A DNA stretch of 64,000 nt. Origin: Vanilla planifolia. Taxonomy: Eukaryota; Streptophyta; Magnoliopsida; Asparagales; Orchidaceae. The stretch's first letter is position 1. Each line of letters opens with the position of its first letter. Where the stretch lies: assembly GCA_023846275.1 (NCBI GenBank), contig CM043869.1, positions 32,494,737 to 32,558,736 on the forward strand, given 5' to 3'. Below, in pieces: positions 25,480 through 36,959 of this stretch. The notes under the pieces were generated by a model. The model was not told where the DNA came from. It ran no database searches and was given only the letters and a program-made list of their open reading frames with translations. The translations under genes were made by a program, and so were the position numbers.

Positions 25480-26400
25480 TAAAATTTCCAAAATTATACA
25501 ACAAATCGTTCCTAGATTGACGAACGACAATTATGATAATTGATACATTCAATTTAAAGCCTTTCTTAGTTCACAATACTTTTAAGAGATTATTATCGAT
25601 GGCTTTGATTAACATATCCTACTAAATCGGAGAAGAAACTGTAGTAAGAAAATAGAAAAAAGACAAAAAAAAGGTATTGTTCTTGATATATCATGGGCTT
25701 GATGAAGCTACTTTTGAGAAAGTTGCAGAAGCGACTATAAGAAAAGAAATTTAGAATAAACTCAACACAATCTTCAAAGGTGTTGCATGTGTGAAACGTG
25801 TACATCTTCAAATCATTAGAGGTGATTTTGAGCAATCAAAGATGAATGAAAATAAGAATATCTCCGATTATGTCTCACGCTTGATTTCTATTGTGAATTT
25901 GATGAAGAGAAATGACGAACAAATTGACGATGTACGTGCGATCGAAAAGGTACTTCGTTCTTTAACTCCTATATTTGAGCATATGGTAACAGCACTGGAA
26001 GAATCTAAAGATATATGTAGTTTATCTATTGAAGAGCTAATATGTTCTTTACGTGTACATGAGCAACGATTAAAGAAAAGGACTGAAGTTACACCTACTG
26101 ATTAAGCATTAGAATAAAAATTGAATTTAAAAGAAGACAATACCTTGAAGAAAGAGAATTCTAATTCAAGAGTAAGAGGACGAGGTTCATATCGAGGACG
26201 TGGAAGAGGTCATTGCATATCTCAATAAAAATTTAATCAATCTTACACTCAACATGAGCATAGATGAAATAATGCTTCTCGAAGTCAAGAACAAGGTAGA
26301 AATATTGAATGCTACCATTGTCATAAGTTTGGTCATTATGCTTCTGATTATTGGTATAAAAATAATCAATCAAACTATGCTGAAACATCACAAGAAGAGT
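25480..26400 (+). pseudogene. Copia gag remnant (UBN2-type capsid, zinc knuckle)
   Basis: Reading from about 25484, the N-terminal gag signature for 'P-R-L-T-N-D-N-Y-D-N' is followed by a stop where family members have Trp. The capsid part is open at 25791-26105 with typical features: an LQ-xx-RGDFEQ start, NISDYVSRL, LMKRNDEQIDD, LRSLTPIFEHMV and IEELICSLRVHEQRL. After a stop there are RGRG repeats (about 26170-26210) and a zinc knuckle at 26310-26351, reading C-x2-C-x4-H-x4-Y, so the last zinc ligand Cys is lost. The gag polyprotein packages the element RNA in the cytoplasm in live elements; this copy cannot. Confidence 0.85.
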
Positions 26401-26452
26401 CAATATATTGGCTAAAAAAGAGGGTAATGAAAGAGAAGATATATGGTTTCTT

Positions 26453-26545
26453 GACTCAGGAGCAAGCAATCATATGTATGAAAAAAGACATATATTTGAC
26501 ACAATTGAAAAAGTGCAAGCAGTCATATATATAGAAAAAGACATA
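26453..26545 (+). pseudogene. Truncated Copia aspartic protease remnant
   Basis: The active-site motif DSGASNH (26453-26473), preceded by Trp-Phe-Leu as in Copia proteases, lies in a different frame from the zinc knuckle. Soon after the motif the protease stops, and the sequence jumps to the GAG-pre-integrase region at about 26551. Most of the protease is missing. A 37-bp segment at 26462-26498 is repeated imperfectly at 26515-26551, right at the deletion point. Confidence 0.8.
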
Positions 26546-26547
26546 TA

Positions 26548-29190
26548 TTTGTTATCTTAGACATCTTTCTAATGATTCTTTGAAATGGCATCTAAGGTAT
26601 GACCACTTAAACTTTGGAGGTTTGAAATTATTGGCAAAAAAAAGAATGGTGAAATATCTTCTTTTATTAGATGAACCAAATCATATATGTGAAGCTTGTA
26701 TATTTGGAAAGCAACATCATCTTTCAATTCAAAGGAATAACACTTGGAGAGCTAAAAGACCATTGCTGCTTATTCATACAGATATTTGTGATCCATTGGT
26801 GTCATTATCTAATGGAGGTAATAAATATTTTATTACTTTCATAGATGATTTTAGTAGAAAAATATAGACATATTTTATTAAAAAAAAATATACTGCTATC
26901 TCTATATTTAAAGAGTTCAAATACAAAGTTTAAAAGGAAAGTGGGCTATTCATTCAAAGTCTTAGATCTAATAAAGGTGGTGAGTACACATCAAATGAAT
27001 TTATCAATTATATAAATAAGAAGGCATATGTCATCAACTTACCACAATTTATACTCCACAACAAAATAAAGCGACTAAAATAATAAATCACACTATCCTT
27101 GATATGACACGAACAATGATGAGATAAAGGAATGTGCCAAAAGAATTTTGGGCAAAAGCAGTTGTATATTTAACTTATTTGTTGAATCGATGTCCTACTA
27201 TGTTTATGTATTATATGATTCCACAAGAAGCTTGGAGTGGATATACACCAAGTGTTTCTCATTTTTGAATAATTGGTTACATTACATATGCACAGATACC
27301 TAATGCATTAAAGAAGAAATTAGATTATAAAGACAAAAAATACATATTAATTGGATAAACAAGGAGTCAAAAGCCTACAAACTCTATTATATTTTAACCA
27401 AAAAGGTGTTTATTAGTCGTGATGTTATGTTTGTAGAAGAAGATATTTGGAAATACAAGGAAGAGAAGGATGATAAAACTATCACACTTGGGTAAAAAGA
27501 AGAAATTCAAATTCAACAAACATATGATTTGAATTCTCCAACAAGCTCTCCCTCAAGAACAATTACTATGCAAAAGACAGCATTCTATTGACTTAAGTAG
27601 AAAGATGAAAAGTTTATAAGAGATATATGAGCAAACTTCAGAGTATTCTAACTTATTCTGTTATTTTGTTGATAATGAACCTAATTTTTTTTATGAAGCA
27701 GTACAAAATATAAATTAGCAAAATGTTATGGATGAACAAATATCACCTATAGAAAAGAATAATACATGAAAATTTGTTGATCTCCCTCCTCAAAAGAAAG
27801 TTATAGGAGTGAAATGAGTTTATAAGTTCAAGCATAAAAAAGATGGAACAATGGATAGATACAAGGTAAGACTTGTGGCAAAAGGTTTAAAGAAAAAATG
27901 TGGTATAGATTATAATAAGGTATTTTCTCTAGTTGCTTAATTTGTTACAATGAAGTTGACTTTAGCACTTATAGTACATCATTGGTGGAAGGTATGCTAA
28001 CTTGATGTTAAATCTATATTTTTGAATGAAGTTTTAGAAGAAGTTATATTGATCAAATTGAAGATTACAAAATTGTGAGTGATCCATATAAAGTTTATCA
28101 TTTGAAAAAGGCTTTATATGGATTGAAACAAGTACTAAGAGAATAGAATACTAAGATTGATGGATATCTTCAACAAAAAGGATTTCAAAAATATCCATTT
28201 GAGAATGTTCTTTACATTAAGATAACTCAAAATGATATTCTTATAATTTGTCTTTATATAAATGATGTGTTTTATAGAAGAAATTCTTTTAAATTGTTTC
28301 AAGAATTTAAAAGAACTATACAACATGAATTTGACATGATAAATAATGGTGAAATATCATACTTAGTTTAGAAATAAATCAAATGACAAATAGAATTCAA
28401 ATATCCCAAAGAAGATATACTATCAAGCTTCTAAAGATGTTTAGAATGGAAGATTGCAAATTAATGGCAACACCACTTGAAGTGAAAATAGAAATAAGTA
28501 CAAAAGGAGAAGAAAAAGGCATTGACTCTATTTTATTTAAAAGTCTTGTAGGTAGTCTTCATTACCTTACTATCACAAGACCTAATGTTTTATATTTTGT
28601 TGGACTCATTAGTCAATATATGAAAAATTCAAAGGAAACACATTAGATGACTGCAAAAAGAATATTATGATGTACTAAAGAAAGGCTTGATTATGGTTTA
28701 TATTTTACTAATCAAAGTGGGATAGATTTATGTGGTTACTTTGATAGTGACTAGGGAGGTGATATAGATGAAAGGAAGAGTATAATTGGTTCTTTTTTCT
28801 CTTAGGTTCAACATTTATGTGGAGATCAACTAAACAAGATGTCATTACTCTTTCAACTTATGAAATAGAGTATATTACAGCTTCATCAATTGTTTGTGAA
28901 GCAATTTGGTTGAAAAATTTATTATAAGAGTTATATTATCAATAAGAATAATCAATAACTATCTTTATTGACAATATATCAGCCATTAAATTAGCAAAAA
29001 AATCCAATTCAACATGGGAGAAGTAAGCATATCGAGACAAGGTATCATTTTCTTTGTGATTATGTCCACAAGGAGACTATAAGTGTGATACATTGTAATA
29101 CTGAAGAATAAGTGGCTGATATTTTTACTAAATCGCTTAGCCTGAAGAAGTTTGAAGAATTATGACATCAATTAGGCTTGAAGATATTTC
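26548..29190 (+). pseudogene. Copia integrase, reverse transcriptase and RNase H, copy 1
   Basis: 26580-26867 is open and reads as GAG-pre-integrase plus integrase core start: WHLRYDHLNFGG, CEACIFGKQHH zinc-binding part, IHTDICDP with the first catalytic Asp, FITFIDDFSRK. The second integrase Asp is lost (LRSNKGGEY, about 26968-26994). The RT fingers show 'KKDGTMDRYKVRLVAKG' near 27840. The RT active site is YIND at 28255-28266 instead of YVDD/YIDD, an Asp to Asn change. The RT-RNase H link is open at 28383-28646. RNase H keeps HIETRYHF (29028-29051) and DIFTKSL (29118-29138). Many stops; inactive. Confidence 0.88.
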
Positions 29191-29196
29191 AAGTTT

Positions 29197-29205
29197 GAGG
29201 GGGAG
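29197..29205 (+). promoter_or_regulatory. Polypurine tract before the middle LTR
   Basis: 'gagggggag', three bases before the LTR start at 29209. The copy before the last LTR (32314-32322) has one change. Confidence 0.8.
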
Positions 29206-29208
29206 TAA

Positions 29209-29535
29209 TGTTAACAAATTTTAAGTATTTGTTTAGCACTTTTAAGTGTTGGCTGACATATTTTAAGTACTTGTTAGTATTTTAATTATTTGTTAGTATT
29301 TTTAAGAGTTTAAATATTTAAATAATTTTAAATTCTATGTCAGGAAAAACTTTTTGAATTAGAAGCAATATTTGGGAGTGTAGTTTCTTATAAAGCTTAT
29401 AAAAATATTTAATTATTATTTTATATGGTTACGTATGATTGAAATAAAATTTCATCACTTTTGTCTTCCTGCTTCTTAGGGTTTCTGTTGCTATCTTCAA
29501 ATTTTTCTCACTTTTATTTCACTTTATTTCCATCA
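29209..29535 (+). repeat. 3' LTR of the original element (middle of three LTRs)
   Basis: 327 bp, TGTTAACAAA to CCATCA. Followed by the target-site copy CATTT. Closer to the last LTR than to the 5' LTR by eye, as expected if it was duplicated after insertion. Confidence 0.92.
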
Positions 29536-29656
29536 CATTTGGTGGCTTTATTGATGTCTTGAATGAAAATGTAGTTCTTCAACATTTTCTTTTAGCATTG
29601 GAAGTTTTTTGTGAAGTTAGAAACTAGAACCTTTGAACTAGATCAATTATTTGATG
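29536..29656 (+). repeat. Host flank copied by the 3.1-kb duplication, copy 1
   Basis: Starts with the target-site CATTT and matches 32654-32774 with a few differences. Similarity stops at 'atttgatg', after which the duplicated internal Copia sequence begins. This shows the duplication happened after insertion and reached into host DNA. Confidence 0.9.
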
Positions 29657-29685
29657 TCTAAGATATCTTTGTTATCTTAGACATC
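29653..29685. repeat. 13-bp perfect inverted repeat at the duplication breakpoint
   Basis: Left arm 'gatgtctaagata' (29653-29665), seven-base spacer, right arm 'tatcttagacatc' (29673-29685). The right arm belongs to the Copia internal sequence (also at 26553-26565). The nine bases 'tctaagata' in the left arm occur neither in the host flank at 32775 nor before 26548, so they look like filler copied in inverted orientation from the right arm. Confidence 0.88.
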
Positions 29686-32310
29686 TTTTAAATGATTCTT
29701 TGAAAGGCATCTACAGTATGACCACCTGAATTTTGGAGGTTTAAAATTATTGGCAAAGAAAGGAATGGTGAAATATCTTCTTTTATTAGATGAACCAAAT
29801 CATATATGTGAAGCTTGTATATTTGGAAAGCAACATCATCTTCTATTTCAAAGGAATAACACTTAGAGAGCTAAAAGACCATTGCACCTTACTCATACAA
29901 ATATTTGTGATCCATTGATGCCATTATCTAATAAAGATAATAAATATTTTATTACTTTCATAGATGATTTTAGTAGAAAAATATGGACTTATTTTACAAA
30001 GAAAAAAATCTAGTACTATCTCTATATTTAAAAAGTTCAAATATAAAGTTGAAAAGGAGAGTGGGCTATTCATCCAAAGTCTTAGATCTAATAAAGGAGG
30101 TGAGTATACATCAAATGAATTTATTTAATTATATAAGAAGGCATATGTCATCAACATACCACAATTTATACTCCATAACAAAATAATGCTGCTGAAATAA
30201 TAAATCACACTATCCTTGATATGACAAGAACAATGCTGAGAGAAAAGAATATGCTAAAAGTATTTTGGGGAAAAACAGTTGTATGTTTAACTTATTTGTT
30301 GAATCGATGTCCTACTATGGTTATGCATTATATGACTCCACAAGAAGCTTGGAGTGGAGACACACCAAGTGTTTCCCATTTTTGAATAATTGATTACATT
30401 ACATATGCACAGATATCTAATGCATTAAGGAAAAAATTAGATGACAAAGGTGAAAAATATATAGTTATTGGATAAAAGAGGAGTCAAAAGCCTACAAAGT
30501 CTACAATCCTTTAACCAAAAAGGTGTTTATTAATCGTGATGTTGTGTTTGTAGAAAAAGATATTTGGAAGTGTAAGAGAAGGATGATAAAACTATCACAT
30601 TTTGGTAAGAAGAAGAAATTCAAAATCAACAAACATATGATTTGAATTCTCCAACAAGCTCTCCCTTAACAACAACTATTATGCAAAAAACAGCATTCTA
30701 TTGACTCAAGTTGAAAGATGAAAAGTTTATAAGTGATATATGAGCAAACTTCAGAGTATTCTAACTTATTCTGTTATTTTATTGATAATGAACCCATTTC
30801 TTTTGATGAAGTAGTGCAAAATATAAATTAGCGAAATGTTATGGATGAAGAAATAACATCTATATAACAGAATAATACATGGGAGTTTATTGATCTCCCT
30901 CCTTAAAAGAAAGCCATAGGAGTGAAATGAGTTTACAAGATCAAGCATAAAATATGTGGAATAGTTGATAGATACAAGGCAAGACTTGTGGCAAGAGGTT
31001 TAAAGCAAAAATATTATACAGACTATAATAAGGTATTTTCTCCAGTTGCTCAATTTGATACAATGAAGTTGATTTTAGCACTTACAACACATTATTGGTG
31101 GAAGGTATGCTAACTTAATGTTAAATCTATAATTTTGAATGAAGTTTTAGAAGAAGTTTATATTGATCAAACTTAAGATTACAAAATTATGAGTGATCTA
31201 TATAAAGTCTATCATTTGAAGAAGGCTTTATATGGATTGAAACAAGTACCAAGAGCATGGAATACCAAGATTAATGGATATCTTCAATAATAAGGATTTC
31301 AAAAATATTCTTTTGAGCATGTACTTTACATTAAGATAACTCAAAGTGATATTCTTATAGTTTGTCTTTATATAAATGATATGCTTTATACAAGAAATTC
31401 TTTTAAATCGTTTTAAGAATTTAAAAGAACTATGCAACATGAATTTGACATGATAGATAATGGTGAAATATCATACTTAGTTTGGAAATAGATCAAATGA
31501 CAAATAAAATTAAAATCTCTCAAAGAAGATATGTTATCAAGCTTCTAAAGAAGTTTAGAATGGAAGATTGTAAATTAATAGCAACACCACTTGATGTGAG
31601 AATAAAAATAAGTAGAAAAGGAGAAGAAAAAGGCATTGACTCTATTTTATTTAAAAGTCTTGTAGGTAGTCTTCATTACCTCACTATCACAAGACCTAAT
31701 GTTCTATATTCAGTTGGACTCATTAGTCAATATATGAAAAATTCAAAAGAAAAACATTGGATGGCTGTAAAAGGAATAGTTTGGTATACTAAAAAAATGC
31801 TTGATTATGGTTTGTATTTTACTAATCAAAGTAGGATAGATTTATGTGGTTACTCTGATAATGATTAGGGAGGTGATATAGATGAAAGGAAGAGTACAAT
31901 TGGTTATTTTTTCTCTTACGTTCATTAATATTTATGTGGAAATCAATTAAACAAGATGTCATTACTCTTTCATCTTATGAAATAGAGTATATTACAGCTT
32001 CATCAATAGTTTGTGAAGCAATTTGGTTAAAAAATTTATTATAAGAGTTACATCATCAATAAGAAGAATCAATAACTATCTTTATTGATAATATGTCAGC
32101 CATTAAATTAGTAAAAAATTCCAATTCAACATGGGAGAAGTAAGCATATTGAGACATGGTATCATTTTCTTTTTAATTATGTCAACAAGGAGACTATAAG
32201 TGTGATACATTGCAGTACTCAAGAATAAGTGGCTGATATTTTCATTAAATCGCTTAGCATAAATAAATTTGAAGAATTATGACATCAATTAGGCTTGAAG
32301 GTATTTCAAG
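29657..32310 (+). pseudogene. Copia integrase, reverse transcriptase and RNase H, copy 2 (duplicated)
   Basis: Tandem copy of 26548-29190 at an offset of about 3.12 kb. It has the same domain order and shares early lesions: the integrase Asp to Asn change and the RT YIND (31369-31380). It has private lesions too, for example a frameshift at about 29704 in the GAG-pre-integrase region. It is more intact than copy 1 at 31482-31868 (128 codons; a Trp near 31757 is a stop in copy 1). It has no 5' LTR, gag or primer site of its own. Confidence 0.88.
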
Positions 32311-32325
32311 TTTGAGTGGGAGTAA

Positions 32326-32653
32326 TGTTGACAAACTTTAAGTAATTTTTTTAGCACTTTTAAGTGTTGGCTGACATATTTTAAGTACTTGTTCGTATTT
32401 TAATTATTTGTTAGTATTTTTAGTAGTTTAAATATTTAAATAATTTTAAATTCTAAGTAAGGAACAACTTTTTGGATTAGAAGCAACTGTTTAAGAGGTT
32501 AGTTTCTTATAAAGCTTATAAAAATATTTAATTGTTGTTTTATGTGGTTATGTATGATTGAAATAAAATTTCACCACTTTTGTCTTCCCGCTTTTTAGGG
32601 TTTCTGTTCTATCTTCAAATTTCCCTCACTTTTATTTCACTTTATTTCCATCA
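32326..32653 (+). repeat. Third LTR, copy produced by tandem duplication
   Basis: 328 bp, TGTTGACAAAC to CCATCA, followed by CATTT at 32654-32658 and the original host flank. Confidence 0.92.
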
Positions 32654-32774
32654 CATTTGGTGGCTTTATTGATGTCTTGAATGAAAATGCAGTTCTTCAA
32701 CATTTTCTCTTAGCATTGGAAGCTTTTGGTGAAGTTAGAAGCTAGAACCCTTGAACTAGAGCAACTATTTGATG
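32654..32774 (+). repeat. Host flank, original 3' side
   Basis: Continues into unique DNA at 32775, so this is the true right-hand edge of the insertion site. Some frames read as peptide here, but I cannot assign them to a family. Confidence 0.85.
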
Positions 32775-35480
32775 ATCTTTAGGAGTCTAAGCCTAATTTT
32801 TTGCACCACAAGGATTCATTGGACATGGTTTTATGTCATGTATCATTTGGAGTTTGTTTAACAAAGTTCTAACTTACCTTTTTCCTCTAAATTGTACTTG
32901 CTTTCATATTTTGGTTCCACTATTACAATGTAGAAATCTCTGTGAAAGATGTAAGTTCAAATGGTGCAAACGTTTAATTTGATCTTTAAAGCAATAACCC
33001 TTCTACATACATTTGGAGGTCTCAAAAGACTTATGTCCAGGATATGAAGCACCAATTAAGGTGATAAAGCATGCAAAAGAAATTCAGTTTTCTTGTAATT
33101 AGAGTTCTCTTCCATTTGAACTCTTAAAGTTTTTCTTTCTTTAGCAAACATTCAATTAATTTCTTTAATTTTCAATATTTCTTAATATCATGACAATTTC
33201 TTCATAGAACTTGCAAAATTTGGTTGCATTTGTTTTTTCCAAAACCAACCTTTAATAGGTTGAAAGGTTGATAAAAGCACTTCTCTTTGAGTCACTCATG
33301 TCTGATGATTCTTTCCATCGGATATCGCCCAACAATTGCTCCCCAATAGACTCTATTTGATTCATTTTCAAACTATATGAGACTAATAAAGGCCTCACTT
33401 TAACACCATATTTATAAAAACTCAATCTTATTATATCGAGATATTATTCTATTAGGTTGTCTTATTCTGATTTAAAAAGGTTTTATTTCTGGAAGATATC
33501 TTGACATCTTAACATAAAGGCATCATGCATAAAGTCCATAAAATTTCTTTCATAATTAATTTAAGACAATTCATCTCTATAATTACAAGCCTTAAACAAA
33601 AGTTGCACATTGTTCAATAATTTTTTTCTTGGATATCACATGACAATATCGCCTACCCTATTTTAGTATTACATTCACCTCCTCTTTTTAATGATGGACG
33701 TGCATGGAATTGCAACAATGTCTTGGCATAAGAATATAAAAACTTGTAATTAAGTGAACAAAGAAGGCACTTAGCCAAGTCTGTAATGAGCAATAATTAT
33801 AATTCTAATCATGCTACAATAAATTTGATGGGACAATTTTTTTAGATTTTTTTATAAAATATTGAATTTTTTTTTTTGTAATGTGAATTATAAGTATTAT
33901 GAAGTTTGACTACTTGCACCACAAAAAAAACATAATGCTCACCTAACTTCTATGGCTAGGCAACATACCTTTTATATAATAGTTTTATAAAGAAGTTTTA
34001 CATAATTTAACTTATAAAACCCATTTTAATCCATTTTATATACCTTAGTGAATTTTAAACAACCTTTAAGATGATAAATATCCCTTTATTTCTATATTAT
34101 GATTTTTTTAACTTTCTTATAAGTTTACGGACTTTTGCTTTCAAAGTTTCAGTTTTTATTTGCTCTCAAGTTCTCCCAAAGTTTGAAGTTATCTATAGGG
34201 ATCTTAGGTGTTATAGTTCAAATGTAAGATTCAAAATGAGTTCATTCTTCATTTTAGTCTTTGTATTTTGTATTAGTCTTCTTATTCATCAATTCATTAA
34301 TGTTCTATTTCTTTTTTATTTGAATTTTAGTCTTAGTATTCCTAATCTTTATAAATCATCTTATAGATTTTAAAAAAAAAGATTACTTTTAAAGAAAGTT
34401 TAATAAGATAAAGTTTGAAGGAGCTTAGTTAGAACATATTTGTACGATTTGATTTTTCATATAAAATTTTCATATTTTAATAATTCTATTATTTTTTTCT
34501 TGTGAAAGAGTGTTGTAAGTCGGTCGGTAAGTATGTTAAACTAATATAAATTTTTTTGTACCTATATTTATTTTTCTTTATTTATCTTATCATTTGTTAT
34601 ACACATTTTCATAATTTATCTCTCATGCAATTTTTAGTTCTGTTTTCGCAGATTTTATAAAGTCTATCAAGGAATTAGGACTTGCATGTTTTTTTTCGCA
34701 ACTTTATGCAACTTTTGTATAATGAGACTTAGATGATATGATCTAATTGTACCAATTTTTTAAATTAAACTAAACAATTCTAATATTTAATATTTACTAA
34801 CTTATTTGCAATTTTTTTTTACTTACACTTTATATTACTTATAGTTTGAATTTATTATTTTTTTAATCTTTTTTTACTTCTTTGTGTGCAAATTATTACT
34901 TAACCACTATTTTCAAAGTTTCTTATTTTTGACCTCTCTTTCCTAAGGTTTTGTTTAGACTACCACCTCTCTTATTTTATATTTTTTTTACTTTGGTTAT
35001 TTAACCAAAGTACATCGAATAATTATTTATATTATAAAACAGCTAAGATATATGTTGGCTAAGTCACTCCGGAAAATACTTCCTTTTAATGAAAGATTGT
35101 GTTGTTAATAGATTAATCATCTTATATTTCTTGTCATTATTGTTGCATGAAAGATCATGTTGTTTGGGATTATAAAATTTGAAAGGTGATATTTAATAAC
35201 ATGTTAACATACAAAAAGAAACCTAAGGTCATAAGAAAATTAAATGTTTCTTATCTTATTGTTAGATATAAATATGTTTGAGTGTTTTAAAAAAAATTAA
35301 AATTTTATTTAATAGGAGTGTCTCTATTTGGGAGCAAATGGAGGCATGTGATACTTAAATAATAGAAGCTCTAGACTCATAATGGGCAACAGGGCAAAAT
35401 TCGCATCATTAGAACAAAAAAGTAGTAAATTCATAACTTCTTGACATACCACAAAGAATTTGATATTAAGAATTGGAGTT
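32775..35480. other. AT-rich intergenic region, no gene recognised
   Basis: Longest frame is 100 codons (34071-34373), strongly hydrophobic from T-rich sequence and without a recognised family. I see nothing convincing here. Confidence 0.5.
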
Positions 35481-35509
35481 GTAAGTAATTCAATTAAAAT
35501 TTCTATTAA

Positions 35510-36795
35510 TAAAGTTCTTTATGTGGATGACTAAGTATATAATCTCTTAAGTATTTCACAATTATACAAAATTGATTTTAAAGTCAATTTTGAACCTACT
35601 AAATGTGACATATTATTAGATAATGAAGCATTATTTTTGGAGTTATAAAAGAGAACATTTATGAAGTTAAGTACTTTGAAAAGTATCAACTTGAAATTTT
35701 TAATTACATAAATATACGATCCATGATTATGGCACAAGAGATTAAGTCATGCTAGCATTGACATGTTAACTTACTAAATTAGATTTAGTTAAAGGATTAC
35801 CACTCTTAAAATACAATAAAGATTATGACATAAAAATATGTTTAATAAGAAAACAAACACGAGAATCTTTTAAGTCAATCAACATTGTAGCAACATTAAA
35901 ATTTTTAGAGCCAATACTTGTTGATTTATTTGAACCAATTCAACCATTAAATTTAAAAGGTAAACAACTTGGATTCATAATAGAAAATGATTTTTTAAAC
36001 TCTACCTGGCTTATTTTCTAAGTAATTTTAGAGTTAAAATTACTTGCATCAAACTAATTTTAGAGTTCAAATAGCTTGAAGTAATCATGGTGGGGAGTTT
36101 GAAAACAATATGTTAAGTATGCTTTGTTTAAAAGAAGGACTAAACATAAATTTTTATCGCCAAGATCACTTCAATAATATTGAGTGTCTGAAAAGAAAAA
36201 TCAAACCTTAGACGAGATGGCTAGATTTATGTTGAATGAGCGAAATATGCCAAAATACCTTTTGGCCATAGCTATTAACATAGCATGTTTGATGTTAAAT
36301 AAAGTTTAAATTATGTCATTAGTACTGAAAATTCCATATGAACTTCGAAAAGGATACAAATCAAATATTTCAAATCTTAAAGTTTTTGGATGCACATGTT
36401 ATATATTAAATAAAATGAAAAAACATTAGAAATTTTGATCTTAAATATGATAAAGAATATTGTTAGGATATTCATTAAATAATAAGTTGTATAAAATATT
36501 TGATAAAAGAATACAAATTATAGTTGAAACTATAAATGTTGATTTTGATGAAAATGATTCAATTGAAGTTAAGATTATTAGACTTCAAAAGCTAAGAATA
36601 GATAATGAAAATAAACAAAAAGAAAAAGAATTAAAAAATAAATATCAAATTAAGGGGGAGAAAGCTAGCCTTCTAAAAAATTATAGGTTCTCCAAATCCC
36701 ATTCTTAATACTTTATAATTGATGACTTGTCTAGTAAAGTTAGAATAGGATCATCATTTTTAGAATACACTTGGTCTTTATCTCTCAAATTGAAC
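35510..36795 (+). pseudogene. SIRE-like protease end and integrase remnant
   Basis: Begins with the protease/GAG-pre-integrase link: LLSISQL at 35544-35564 and WHKRLSHAS at 35730-35756. The integrase core start reads VDLFEP with the first Asp near 35920. The second Asp is replaced by Asn in NHGGEFEN (36083-36106). The catalytic Glu before 'RKNQTL' appears lost near 36190. DEMARFMLNE is clear at 36211-36240. The C-terminal part, LGYSLNNKLYKIFDKR, is open from about 36460 to 36708. In live elements this enzyme inserts cDNA into chromosomes; here it is dead. Confidence 0.82.
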
Positions 36796-36959
36796 TTAAA
36801 CTAATTCTTCTTAGATAATTTCTTTGCAAGAAACTTAATCAATTTAGAAGAAATGTTATATAGAAATTAGTCAAAAGACTAAGTGAAAGGTAAATTATAG
36901 TAACAATATATACAATTTTAAAAATAAGTTTAATGATAAAGGAAAAGTAATTCGTAATA

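Larger units (their letters stand above)
25060..29535 (+). mobile_element. Degenerate Copia LTR retrotransposon (Tnt1/Ale-like gag), internally deleted
   Basis: A 4.48-kb element flanked by LTRs of 328 and 327 bp, each starting TGTTA and ending CCATCA, with a 5-bp target-site duplication CATTT at 25055-25059 and 29536-29540. Order: 5' LTR, primer-binding site, gag, protease motif, an abrupt internal deletion, integrase, reverse transcriptase, RNase H, polypurine tract, 3' LTR. This domain order is that of Copia. Many stops and frameshifts break every domain. The LTRs differ at a large number of sites by eye, so insertion is old. The 3' half was later duplicated in tandem (29657-32774). Confidence 0.92.

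Noticed and set aside
32654-33100. Possible gene remnant in the host flank of the Copia insertion
   Set aside because: Short readable peptides occur, but the frame changes within 100 bp. Resemblance to histidine phosphotransfer proteins was considered and is too weak.
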